Positions 1 through 6,343 of a DNA stretch of 17,112 nt are shown one piece after another. Within the stretch, counting starts at the first letter, position 1, and each line of letters opens with the position of its first letter. Both the position numbers and the translations under genes were made by a program. The notes beneath the pieces were generated by a model that did not search any database, had not been told where the DNA came from, and was given only the letters and a program-made list of their open reading frames with translations. This DNA is from Fibrobacter sp. (GTDB taxonomy: Bacteria; Fibrobacterota; Fibrobacteria; Fibrobacterales; Fibrobacteraceae). Location of the stretch: NCBI GenBank assembly GCA_017550445.1, contig JAFZOV010000039.1, forward strand, positions 1-17,112. The letters are read 5' to 3'.

Positions 1-942
1 GAAATTTCGTACATGGGCTGCCGTACCCGCGTGATTGGCAACCATTACGACCCGAGCCGCGAAATCAGCTTCGGCCGTGGCAACTTGAGCTTTACCTCGA
101 TCAACCTCCCGCGTATCGCTATCAAGATGAAGTCTGTGGACTTGTTCTTCAAGGAACTCGACCGCATGATGCAATTGGTGAGCGATCAGCTTATGGAACG
201 CTTTGCTGTGCAGAGCCGCCGCAAGGTCAAGAACTTCCCGTTCCTCATGGGACAGGGCGTGTGGATTGATTCCGACAAGCTCGGCTGGGAAGACACCGTA
301 GGCGAAGTCATCAAGCACGGTACGCTTTCGATTGGCTTTATCGGTCTTGCCGAAACTTTGGTGATGCTTACGGGCAAGCACCATGGCGAATCCGAAGCCT
401 CTCAGGAACTCGGTCTCAAGATTATCGGTCACATGCGCGAATTCTGCGACAAGGAATCTGAACGCTTGGGCCTCAACTTCAGCTTGTTGGCCACTCCGGC
501 CGAAGGCCTTTCTGGCCGTTTCGTCCGCATGGACAAGAAAAAGTTCGGTATTATCCCGGGCGTTACCGACCGCGATTACTACACCAACTCTTTCCATGTG
601 CCGGTGTACTACAAGATTTCCGCTTTCAAGAAGATTTCCTTGGAAGCACCTTATCACGCACTCACCAATGCGGGTCATATCAGCTACATCGAACTCGATG
701 GCGACCCGACGCAGAACCTGGATGCATTCGAAAAGATCGTGCATCACATGGCAAAGTCCGGTATCGGTTATGGTTCTATCAACCATCCGGTGGACCGCGA
801 CCCGGTCTGCGGATTCGTGGGTGTCATCGGTGACTGCTGCCCCCGTTGCGGCCGTACCGAAGGTCATGCAATTGCCCCCGAAAAGATCGAGGAATTGCGT
901 AAACTTTACCCTGGAATGCCGGTATTCAAGGGAATTAGATAA
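1..942 (+). CDS. nrdD: Anaerobic (class III) ribonucleoside-triphosphate reductase, catalytic chain, 3' part; lacks its own glycyl-radical domain
   Basis: The reading frame is open at the left edge, so only the last 313 residues are present. They match the C-terminal half of NrdD, which reduces ribonucleoside triphosphates to deoxynucleotides without oxygen in the cytoplasm. Visible landmarks are MGCRT (Cys codon 19-21), which I take as the conserved active-site cysteine loop, then REISFGRGNLSFTSINLPRIAI, and NAGHISYIELDG. Near the end is a cysteine-rich zinc-type segment (VCGFVGVIGDCCPRCGRTEG, codons about 805-864). In most NrdD proteins the glycyl-radical segment follows within the same chain. 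Here the frame stops at TAA 940-942, about 25 residues after the cysteine cluster, and the missing segment is encoded by the next ORF. A second in-frame TAA follows at 946-948. The family call is very secure; that the protein works as a two-chain enzyme is inference. Confidence 0.95.
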   Translation, partial: EISYMGCRTRVIGNHYDPSREISFGRGNLSFTSINLPRIAIKMKSVDLFFKELDRMMQLVSDQLMERFAVQSRRKVKNFPFLMGQGVWIDSDKLGWEDTVGEVIKHGTLSIGFIGLAETLVMLTGKHHGESEASQELGLKIIGHMREFCDKESERLGLNFSLLATPAEGLSGRFVRMDKKKFGIIPGVTDRDYYTNSFHVPVYYKISAFKKISLEAPYHALTNAGHISYIELDGDPTQNLDAFEKIVHHMAKSGIGYGSINHPVDRDPVCGFVGVIGDCCPRCGRTEGHAIAPEKIEELRKLYPGMPVFKGIR

Positions 943-953
943 TTTTAACTAGT

Positions 954-960
954 AAGGAGA
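954..960 (+). promoter_or_regulatory. Ribosome binding site of the separate glycyl-radical ORF
   Basis: AAGGAGA lies six bases upstream of the ATG at 967, close to ideal spacing and complementarity for a Shine-Dalgarno sequence. It sits in the 24-base gap after the nrdD stop. It is the main argument that the downstream 48-codon ORF is translated on its own rather than being the dead tail of a broken nrdD. Confidence 0.8.
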
Positions 961-966
961 AGTGAA

Positions 967-1113
967 ATGTCCGAAAAAGAACTGAATAAGTATGGTGAAG
1001 GTGTTGGCTTCGAACGTATCCGCCGCATCACGGGTTACCTCGTGGGTACAGTTGACCGTTTCAATAACGCCAAGCGTGCCGAAGTGAACGATCGCGTCAA
1101 GCACGGCGTGTAA
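967..1113 (+). CDS. Free-standing glycyl-radical domain of class III ribonucleotide reductase (split NrdD small chain, 48 aa)
   Basis: This 48-residue protein is almost entirely the NrdD C-terminal radical segment. It has FERIRRITGYLVGT, with Gly23 of the TGYL motif as the expected radical-bearing glycine, followed by VDRFNNAKRAEVNDRVKH. In other NrdD enzymes this is the last 35-45 residues of the long chain. The first 14 residues are charged and polar (MSEKELNKYGEGVG) and may be linker. It starts 24 bases after the nrdD stop, in the same frame, with a good Shine-Dalgarno (AAGGAGA 954-960), and is followed by nrdG. The likely role is to dock into the catalytic chain after its glycine is activated by the NrdG radical-SAM enzyme, analogous to GrcA/YfiD, which replaces a damaged radical domain in pyruvate formate-lyase. 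The domain identity is clear from sequence; the two-chain mode is inference. Automatic gene callers could miss it because of its size. Confidence 0.9.
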   Translation: MSEKELNKYGEGVGFERIRRITGYLVGTVDRFNNAKRAEVNDRVKHGV

Positions 1114-1142
1114 TTTAGAATAAAGAACGGGCTTCGCCCTAC

Positions 1143-1217
1143 AGACTAGAGACGAGAGAATATTGCATTGAGTTATCAAAGCTAACACTCTTATCTCTCG
1201 TCTTTCGTCTCTCGTCT
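1143..1217. repeat. Inverted repeat built from AGACGAR heptads upstream of nrdG
   Basis: The left arm 1143-1158 reads AGACTAG AGACGAG AG. The right arm 1195-1217, read on the other strand, consists of AGACGAG, AGACGAA, AGACGAG units in tandem. Arms 1143-1158 and 1195-1210 can pair over 16 positions, with one G-U pair and one mismatch, around a 36-base loop. A short extra hairpin (GGGC TTC GCCC, about 1129-1139) lies just upstream. The element fills most of the 116-base gap between the glycyl-radical ORF and nrdG and ends 12 bases before the nrdG start, in the place where a ribosome binding site would normally be. It could be a dispersed intergenic repeat, an mRNA-stability hairpin, or a translation-control element; nothing here decides between these. 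Confidence 0.7.
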
Positions 1218-1229
1218 ATACTCCCTATA

Positions 1230-1787
1230 ATGTCCGATTATCCTCCATTACGTATTGCCGGAATCGAGCCCGAATCCTTTGTGGACGGTCCCGGAATTCG
1301 CATGACCATTTTTACTCAGGGCTGTCACCATAATTGTCCTGGGTGCCAGAACCCGCAGACCCACGATTTTAACGGGGGTCATTTTATTGAAATCGATGAA
1401 ATCCTTGAAATGATCGAGGAAAATCCGCTGCTGGATGGTATTACCTTCAGTGGTGGCGACCCCATGGACCAGGCGGCAGCCTTGATTCCGTTGGCTCGTG
1501 AAATCAAGGAACGTGGCATGAATCTGGTCATCTTTACCGGTTATACCTACGAACGTCTGATGGAACTTGCCCCTGAACGTCCGGAAATGTTTGAGTTGTT
1601 GACTTTCGCCGACATCTTGATTGACGGTCCGTTCATTATGGCAAAAAAATCCCTCGAAATTAAATTCAGGGGATCTACGAATCAGCGTATTATCGATGTG
1701 CAGCAAAGCCTTGTCGAAGGCCATGTGGTGCTTCACCAGATTCAACTGGACGAGATGAAAACCCGTCCGGAGCTGGTTTCGGCATAA
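1230..1787 (+). CDS. nrdG: Anaerobic ribonucleoside-triphosphate reductase-activating protein (radical SAM activase)
   Basis: A 185-residue radical-SAM enzyme that uses a [4Fe-4S] cluster and S-adenosylmethionine to place the radical on the NrdD glycine. The cluster motif CxxxCxxC is Cys32, Cys36, Cys39 (GCHHNCPGCQNPQTH), preceded by the family signature FVDGPGIRMTIFTQG. FSGGDPM (73-79) is the SAM-binding GGDP motif. Further landmarks are LVIFTGYTYE, DILIDGPF and the late KFRGSTNQRIID. The ATG at 1230 is chosen because the conserved N-terminus begins about ten residues later, although no Shine-Dalgarno is visible before it. The gene follows the split nrdD on the same strand and its substrate is presumably the small glycyl-radical protein. 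Length is normal for NrdG, with a short unconserved tail. A general glycyl-radical activase is less likely given the neighbour. Confidence 0.93.
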   Translation: MSDYPPLRIAGIEPESFVDGPGIRMTIFTQGCHHNCPGCQNPQTHDFNGGHFIEIDEILEMIEENPLLDGITFSGGDPMDQAAALIPLAREIKERGMNLVIFTGYTYERLMELAPERPEMFELLTFADILIDGPFIMAKKSLEIKFRGSTNQRIIDVQQSLVEGHVVLHQIQLDEMKTRPELVSA

Positions 1788-1801
1788 GCCGGAAGGCTTT
1801 T
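1786..1801 (+). terminator. Short candidate terminator of nrdG
   Basis: AAGCC-GGAA-GGCTT is a five-base-pair hairpin with a GGAA tetraloop running into four T residues. It overlaps the nrdG stop codon and touches the end of the convergent transporter gene. The stem is short, so strength is doubtful. The opposite strand has no T run, which argues that it serves the + strand transcript. Confidence 0.45.
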
Positions 1802-2792
1802 ACGCCTTTTTCTTGTCGCGCCAGGCAAAGAAATTTGCAAGAACCGTTCCGCTAATGGAATGGTAGGCGCAACTCAGGGCGCAAGGAACCACGCAAAGCA
1901 CCGCTTCGGGGTGCTGGGCAACATTATCAGGATTCGCGAAGAAGGCGGCCGCAAGAACGGTCGCCATTCCTGCATTCTGGACACCGACTTCGATTGCGAT
2001 GGTGCGCTTCTTGGCGGTGTTGAACTTGAAAAGGCGGCCCACGCTATAGCCCAGGACATAGCCCAAGGCGTTGTGGCAGAACACTACAGCAAGCACCAAG
2101 AAAATGAGGCCGAGACCGTTCGTTAAAAGCTGCGGACGTACCGTCACGACCACGCCGCCTACAATGCACATAAGCCCGATTACGCTTACAGCGGGCATGT
2201 TCGCCTGGATTTCCTTGAACACGGCACGCTTGCCCAAAAAGTAGTTGCAAAGGAAGCCGATGGTAATCGGGGCGACTGTTACGTAGAGGATGTTCAGGAA
2301 CATACCCTTGGCGTTCACGTCGATGCTTGTGTCGGCTAGCCACAAGACCAGTAGCGGGGTCATAATCGGCGCAAGAAGCGTCGAAACCATGGTCATGCTT
2401 ACGGAGTAAGTCACATCGCCTTTGGCAAGGAAACTCATCACGTTGCTTGAAACGCCGCCCGGGCAGCAACCCACCAGGATAATGCCCACGGCAAGGTAAG
2501 GGTCCAAGCCGAACACTTTTGTAAGCCCGAAGGCGACAAACGGCATGATGGTGTACTGTGCGACCGCACCGAGCAAAATGTGAAGCGGCTGTTTCATCAG
2601 GTTCCGCACATCGTCCGTTGAAATCGTGAGACCCATGCTCAGCATAATAATGCCGAGAATTATGGACGAAACGTTGCCATGCACCCATCCGAATGCGATG
2701 GGTAGGAAGAATGCAACGACTGCGCTTGCGATGACAAATGGGGAAGCGTAAGAAGAAAGAATGCGGCAAAAAGCCTTAACTATCTTAAACAT
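1800..2792 (-). CDS. Bile acid:sodium symporter (BASS) family membrane transporter
   Basis: A 330-residue, strongly hydrophobic protein with about nine or ten membrane segments. Two conserved BASS motifs are visible: CCPGGVSSN at 109-117, followed by VMSFLAKGDVTYSVSMT, and EVGVQNAGMA at 268-277. In the ASBT homologues, Glu and Gln-Asn at the latter position (here Glu268, Gln272, Asn273) bind Na+. The family moves organic anions with sodium across the inner membrane; known substrates include bile acids and, for bacterial PanS, ketopantoate or pantoate. The actual substrate cannot be read from this sequence. The ATG at 2792 fits the family N-terminus; AAGG just upstream is a weak, very close Shine-Dalgarno. 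The gene converges on nrdG with a 12-base gap and is separated from the upstream glycosidase gene by a strong terminator, so it is probably transcribed alone. No operon partner hints at the substrate. Confidence 0.9.
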   Translation of the reverse strand: MFKIVKAFCRILSSYASPFVIASAVVAFFLPIAFGWVHGNVSSIILGIIMLSMGLTISTDDVRNLMKQPLHILLGAVAQYTIMPFVAFGLTKVFGLDPYLAVGIILVGCCPGGVSSNVMSFLAKGDVTYSVSMTMVSTLLAPIMTPLLVLWLADTSIDVNAKGMFLNILYVTVAPITIGFLCNYFLGKRAVFKEIQANMPAVSVIGLMCIVGGVVVTVRPQLLTNGLGLIFLVLAVVFCHNALGYVLGYSVGRLFKFNTAKKRTIAIEVGVQNAGMATVLAAAFFANPDNVAQHPEAVLCVVPCALSCAYHSISGTVLANFFAWRDKKKA

Positions 2793-2823
2793 GCCTTAAA
2801 TATAGATATAAAAAAGCTAACGC

Positions 2824-2854
2824 AAAAAAGCCTGTCTAACGGACAGGCTGTTTT
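2824..2854 (-). terminator. Intrinsic terminator of the GH116-like gene
   Basis: AGCCTGTC (2829-2836) and GACAGGCT (2842-2849) form a perfect eight-base-pair stem around TAACG. On the minus strand the stem is followed by a run of six T (A run 2824-2829), a classic rho-independent terminator for the glycosidase transcript. The plus strand has only GTTTTG after the stem, so termination there would be weaker. It separates the glycosidase from the transporter gene about 30 bases further on. Confidence 0.85.
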
Positions 2855-2886
2855 GTTATCAAAGCCGAATTCTCCGAAAAAACGGA

Positions 2887-3003
2887 GCTTATAAGTAATG
2901 ACACGAAAGGCGAGAGAGATAAGTCGTTAAGCGAACATTCCGGAACGGCCATGTGAGCGAGACGAGCTTATCTCTTGAGCCTGTTAATTATTACTTATAA
3001 AGC
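2887..3003. repeat. 112-bp nested palindrome in the 3' region of the GH116-like gene
   Basis: TTATAAGTAAT (2889-2899) is the exact inverse of ATTACTTATAA (2990-3000), and AGAGATAAG (2915-2923) is the exact inverse of CTTATCTCT (2967-2975). Both pairs share nearly the same centre, so they are in register as one long hairpin. TTCCGGAA (2938-2945) lies close to the apex. The right arm includes the stop codon and last two codons of the glycosidase. Another small hairpin (CTCCG-A6-CGGAG, 2872-2887) adjoins the left arm. It would be transcribed as part of the glycosidase 3' untranslated region. It may be a palindromic intergenic repeat or an mRNA-stability structure. Confidence 0.65.
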
Positions 3004-6000
3004 AAAGCGAAAACCATGCCAGGGCGGAAGTACTTACCGGCGGTGTACTTCAGAGCGGTGCTATGGAGCAACATGAAGAGTGCTGCAACATCGACCTTGT
3101 TGCTCTTGGCAATGGCGCCGAATGCCTTAGTAAAGGCGGGCAGATTGCGCGGGAGCTTCGGGCTGATGCGGCTGTCAGCAAGAAGGGCGCCCTTCTTCAG
3201 GAGTTCCTTGTGCATCTTGTCGGCGGCGGTAGCGCTCATGCCAAATGCCTTCACGAGTGCTTCCGGGTGCAGGCGGCAAGAACCGTTGAATCCTTCCGGT
3301 GCGGCAAACGGAATGCGTGCTTCTTCGTAGAGGTTGCAGATCATGGAGTCGCCCATGTCGGCGGCCTGCTTTTCGAGACCGTGGAACATCATGGCGGTCA
3401 TGATGCTGTACTGAATACCAATCCAAACGTCGTGAGCCTGGAAGTTGAATTCATCGAGCGGAGAGCCGTCCTTGCGGACAAGGTTTGCGGCACCGATAAG
3501 CGGGCTGTTTGCCTTGTAGTTCGTGTTGTAAACGCGGAGCAGGTTTGCCTTGGCCTTCTTTTCGTCGCTAATCGGCTTGAGGCCGAGCAAGCGGAGATAC
3601 GTGTCGGCGAGCATCGTGTCAGCGAATACGTCGTCGCAGTCGTTGGCGACCTTGGCATTCCAAGAGGCCGTAAAGGCTTCCTTGCACTGGGCGGTGAGCC
3701 ATGCCTTCTTGAGACCGCGGAGTTCGTTCTTCGAAAGTTCCACGTCGCTCGGAATTTCGCCGGAGTTGAGCCAGGCGTTGATTGCCTTAGTGGCAGCCTT
3801 GACATCGTTACCGTCAATGACGAGCGTTTCCTTGATGGCTTCGGCAAGTTGCGGGAGCTTGTCGGCCACGATGTCCTTGGCTTCCATCGGAGTCACGAAG
3901 AAGTGGTAGTAGCCTTCAGCTTCGTCCCACAGGGCTTCGTCAAATTCCTTGTTGGCGGCGTCAGCCTTGGCGTTCCAAGTATCAGCCTGCTGCTTGTCGC
4001 CGAGGATTTCGGCAATCTTTGCTGCTGCGCGGAGGCCTGCAATCCAGAGGCTGCCGCAGTAAACGGAAATACCGTGGCTAGAAAGATTGTCGAATGTATC
4101 GTCGGTACCGTGGGTGAGCGGGAAGTTTTCGCCTTCGTTCACCATCTTTTCGAGGTACTGCATGGCGGCGTAAACAGCTTCCTTGCAATCCTGCAAGTTC
4201 TGCTTGTCCTGCGTCTTCACGTAATGGCGGAGAACCATCAGCACATACTTCGGAGCGAGATCCTTCCATTCCTTCACGTTGTGCCAGTCATAGGCATCGG
4301 GTTCTGCATCGAAGGGGCTTCCGAGGTCATGAATCACGGCGCCGCGAACAGCGCGCGGGCCTTCGAGTTTCGGATCCGGAAGGTCGGCGAACGGGTGGTT
4401 CACGTATTCATGGTGACGGCGACGATTTTCGTTCACGGCGAGAATAGCATCGCCAAAGCGCTTCATCACCACACCATCGAGGCGCGGCATCAGAGCCATG
4501 AGGCTGAAGCTACCGTAGAAGTAAACGTCGAGAGAGTTGAAGAACGGATAGTCGGCGCATTCGCGAACCAAGAAGCGGTCGTCCTTGTCCCACACGGTGG
4601 CTTCGGCGAGGAAGCTGAGCGTGTTGATGGCTAAGCTCTTGAATTCGTCCTGCTTGGCGGCAGTCTTGTAAATTTTCGCGACAGCCTTCTTCGGAATGAG
4701 TGCTTCGAATGCCTTGAGGCGTGCGTCAAAATTCTTATCGGCAGCCAAGGCTTCATCGAGCATGGCTTCGACGCGGCCAAATGCTTCGGGGTAGAAGGCG
4801 GTGTACTTCTTGGCGGAGGTAAGCTTGTTCAGCTTGATTTCGGGGAAGTCGAGCACCAGGTTGAACTGGAAAGAAACCTTCTGCTTCGGCTTCAAGACGA
4901 CGGTCACGGCAACGGCGCCAGCCATCGTTTCGCGGCCGCTGTAAACGTTCTTGACCCATGCTTCGCAAACGCGGCCGCTACGGAGTGCGCCCTTCAGAAC
5001 AGAGGCGGCGTCATCCTGGTAGAACATCGGCTTCACGGAAACGTTCAGGTTGTCCTTCTTGTTCCATGCGACAGACACTCCCATGCAACCGTTGAAGTCG
5101 CTTTCGGCGAGCGGCTTTTCGTTGTAGAACTGGAGACCGCGAAGTTCGCGGCCATCGCTAGCCTGCTTGCTGAATTTCACGCCCTTCGGGAAACGTGCGC
5201 TGGGAACGAGCACGAAGCTGGAATCCTGCACGCCCTGGCGATCCTTCTTGGCCATGTAACCGGCGATGCAGTCCTGCACCTGCACAATCGTGATTTCGCG
5301 GGTTTCCTTGGAGGTGTTTTCGAGAGTGAAGACGGTAGCATTCACCGGGAGGCTGGAGAGGCGTTCGTCACCCGGAGTCACGTAGCTGGACTGCGTCTTG
5401 GTGATTTGCACACCCTTGCCTTCGTACTTGGTTTCGCTCACCGGGTAGAGAGCGCTGTACTGCATCTTGGCGGCATCGTAGCCTTCTTGACCGAGGAATA
5501 CGGAGTCGTTTGCCCAAGCGGCGGTGAGGGCGCCTTGGCGAGCAATCTTTTCGCCGACGACACCGTTAAAGAAATCGATGATGGCGCTGCGGTTGAGTTC
5601 TGCGCTGGCCTTGTTGAGGAGAGCGGCGGTGCGGTCGCTCCATTCGATGTGCCAGCGTTCAAAAGCGGCGGCATTGTTCTTGAAGAAATCCTTGTCGGCA
5701 ATGGCCTTGTTGAGCTTGGCTTCGGCCTTCTTCTGGTTTGCAAGTTCTGCTGCGGTAAAGAGAGCTTCGCCGTTAGCATCTACCAGCGGGTACTTGGCGA
5801 GCATCTGCGTAAAGCCTGCGAAGTCGCCGATTTCAAGAGCGGCCTTGTCGCTGATTACAGATTCGCGGAAGAAGAAATTGTTGAAGCGCAGGTCAGAGGG
5901 CTTTTCGGTGCGAACCTGCACGCCCGGCATCACGTTCATTACCGGAGTCGTGCCGGCCGGCGTTGCCGTGAACGTAGAACCGATACCGCCAACGGCAATA

Positions 6001-6143
6001 CCCGTTGTAGAAGGCGTGGTAGAAAGCGGGGTGTACCACGGCTGGATAAATTCCACGGCGAGACCCGGGGTCATCAACTTCTGGACTGAACCGGCCTGTT
6101 TTGCGCCGGCGAGGTATTCTTTGATGCTCATATTAAATTCCAT
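2991..6143 (-). CDS. GH116-like (GBA2 / non-lysosomal glucosylceramidase family) cytoplasmic beta-glycosidase
   Basis: A 1050-residue protein without a signal peptide. The N-terminal domain shows TGIAVGGIGSTF and the following AGTTPVMNVMPGVQV, typical of the GH116 N-terminal beta domain. The catalytic alpha/alpha domain shows RECADYPFFNSLDVYFYGSF, GAVIHDLGSP, WKDLAPKYVLMVLRHY, TDDTFDN and ISVYCGSLWIAGLRAA, all alignable by eye with human GBA2. Glu528 of RECADYP matches the expected nucleophile, and Asp681 or Asp685 of TDDTFDN the acid/base, so the site looks intact. It is longer than bacterial GH116 enzymes I know (about 800 residues). About 70 extra residues, roughly 945-1025, appear to lie before the final GKYFRPGMVFALL. 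The substrate is probably a beta-glucoside or related sugar. Start choice is uncertain: ATG 6143 has no Shine-Dalgarno, while Met5 (ATG 6131) has a GGAA upstream. It appears monocistronic. Confidence 0.75.
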   Translation of the reverse strand: MEFNMSIKEYLAGAKQAGSVQKLMTPGLAVEFIQPWYTPLSTTPSTTGIAVGGIGSTFTATPAGTTPVMNVMPGVQVRTEKPSDLRFNNFFFRESVISDKAALEIGDFAGFTQMLAKYPLVDANGEALFTAAELANQKKAEAKLNKAIADKDFFKNNAAAFERWHIEWSDRTAALLNKASAELNRSAIIDFFNGVVGEKIARQGALTAAWANDSVFLGQEGYDAAKMQYSALYPVSETKYEGKGVQITKTQSSYVTPGDERLSSLPVNATVFTLENTSKETREITIVQVQDCIAGYMAKKDRQGVQDSSFVLVPSARFPKGVKFSKQASDGRELRGLQFYNEKPLAESDFNGCMGVSVAWNKKDNLNVSVKPMFYQDDAASVLKGALRSGRVCEAWVKNVYSGRETMAGAVAVTVVLKPKQKVSFQFNLVLDFPEIKLNKLTSAKKYTAFYPEAFGRVEAMLDEALAADKNFDARLKAFEALIPKKAVAKIYKTAAKQDEFKSLAINTLSFLAEATVWDKDDRFLVRECADYPFFNSLDVYFYGSFSLMALMPRLDGVVMKRFGDAILAVNENRRRHHEYVNHPFADLPDPKLEGPRAVRGAVIHDLGSPFDAEPDAYDWHNVKEWKDLAPKYVLMVLRHYVKTQDKQNLQDCKEAVYAAMQYLEKMVNEGENFPLTHGTDDTFDNLSSHGISVYCGSLWIAGLRAAAKIAEILGDKQQADTWNAKADAANKEFDEALWDEAEGYYHFFVTPMEAKDIVADKLPQLAEAIKETLVIDGNDVKAATKAINAWLNSGEIPSDVELSKNELRGLKKAWLTAQCKEAFTASWNAKVANDCDDVFADTMLADTYLRLLGLKPISDEKKAKANLLRVYNTNYKANSPLIGAANLVRKDGSPLDEFNFQAHDVWIGIQYSIMTAMMFHGLEKQAADMGDSMICNLYEEARIPFAAPEGFNGSCRLHPEALVKAFGMSATAADKMHKELLKKGALLADSRISPKLPRNLPAFTKAFGAIAKSNKVDVAALFMLLHSTALKYTAGKYFRPGMVFALLYK

Positions 6144-6343
6144 GAATTTGGGGTTAATTTTACGAGTTAAAAGTTAAAAATTAAAAGAGGCGAAAGATGT
6201 GTTTTGGGGGAAGAATGTGTACACAAAACGCACTCTTCAATTGAATCGGTTTACAAAAAGGCGATGAAATGTAAAAATCAGGGCTCAAATGGATTACGCA
6301 AATGCTGAAAATAAGGTATATTTTTTAATCGAAAGGAGGTCTT
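6144..6343. promoter_or_regulatory. Divergent 200-bp intergenic region with candidate operator palindrome TGTGTACACA
   Basis: This gap lies between the outward-facing glycosidase gene (-) and outer-membrane protein gene (+), so it must hold both promoters. TGTGTACACA at 6216-6225 is a perfect ten-base palindrome. It sits within a looser dyad: GAAGAATG before it and CACTCTTC after it match 7 of 8 as inverse repeats. An A/T-rich tract with repeated GTTAAAA units lies at 6170-6186. A TATATT at 6317-6322 could be a -10 element for the + gene, but I see no good -35 at 17 bases. No regulator gene is adjacent. An operator is plausible but unproven. Confidence 0.4.
6332..6339 (+). promoter_or_regulatory. 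Strong ribosome binding site of the outer-membrane protein gene
   Basis: AAAGGAGG ends four bases before the ATG at 6344. It is the strongest Shine-Dalgarno in the window and fixes the start, which also begins a clean signal peptide. Confidence 0.8.

Noticed and set aside
383..952. A 189-codon + strand frame inside nrdD
   Set aside because: It overlaps the conserved NrdD frame shifted by one base and is Ser/Arg/Thr-rich as expected for an out-of-frame shadow.
3063..4634. A 523-codon open frame on the + strand within the GH116-like gene
   Set aside because: It is codon-aligned antisense to the glycosidase, whose conserved motifs prove the minus-strand frame. There is no Shine-Dalgarno or recognisable domain.
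6317..6322. TATATT as -10 element for the barrel gene
   Set aside because: No acceptable -35 hexamer at 16-18 bases, and sigma-factor consensus for this organism is not established here; mentioned only within the intergenic entry.
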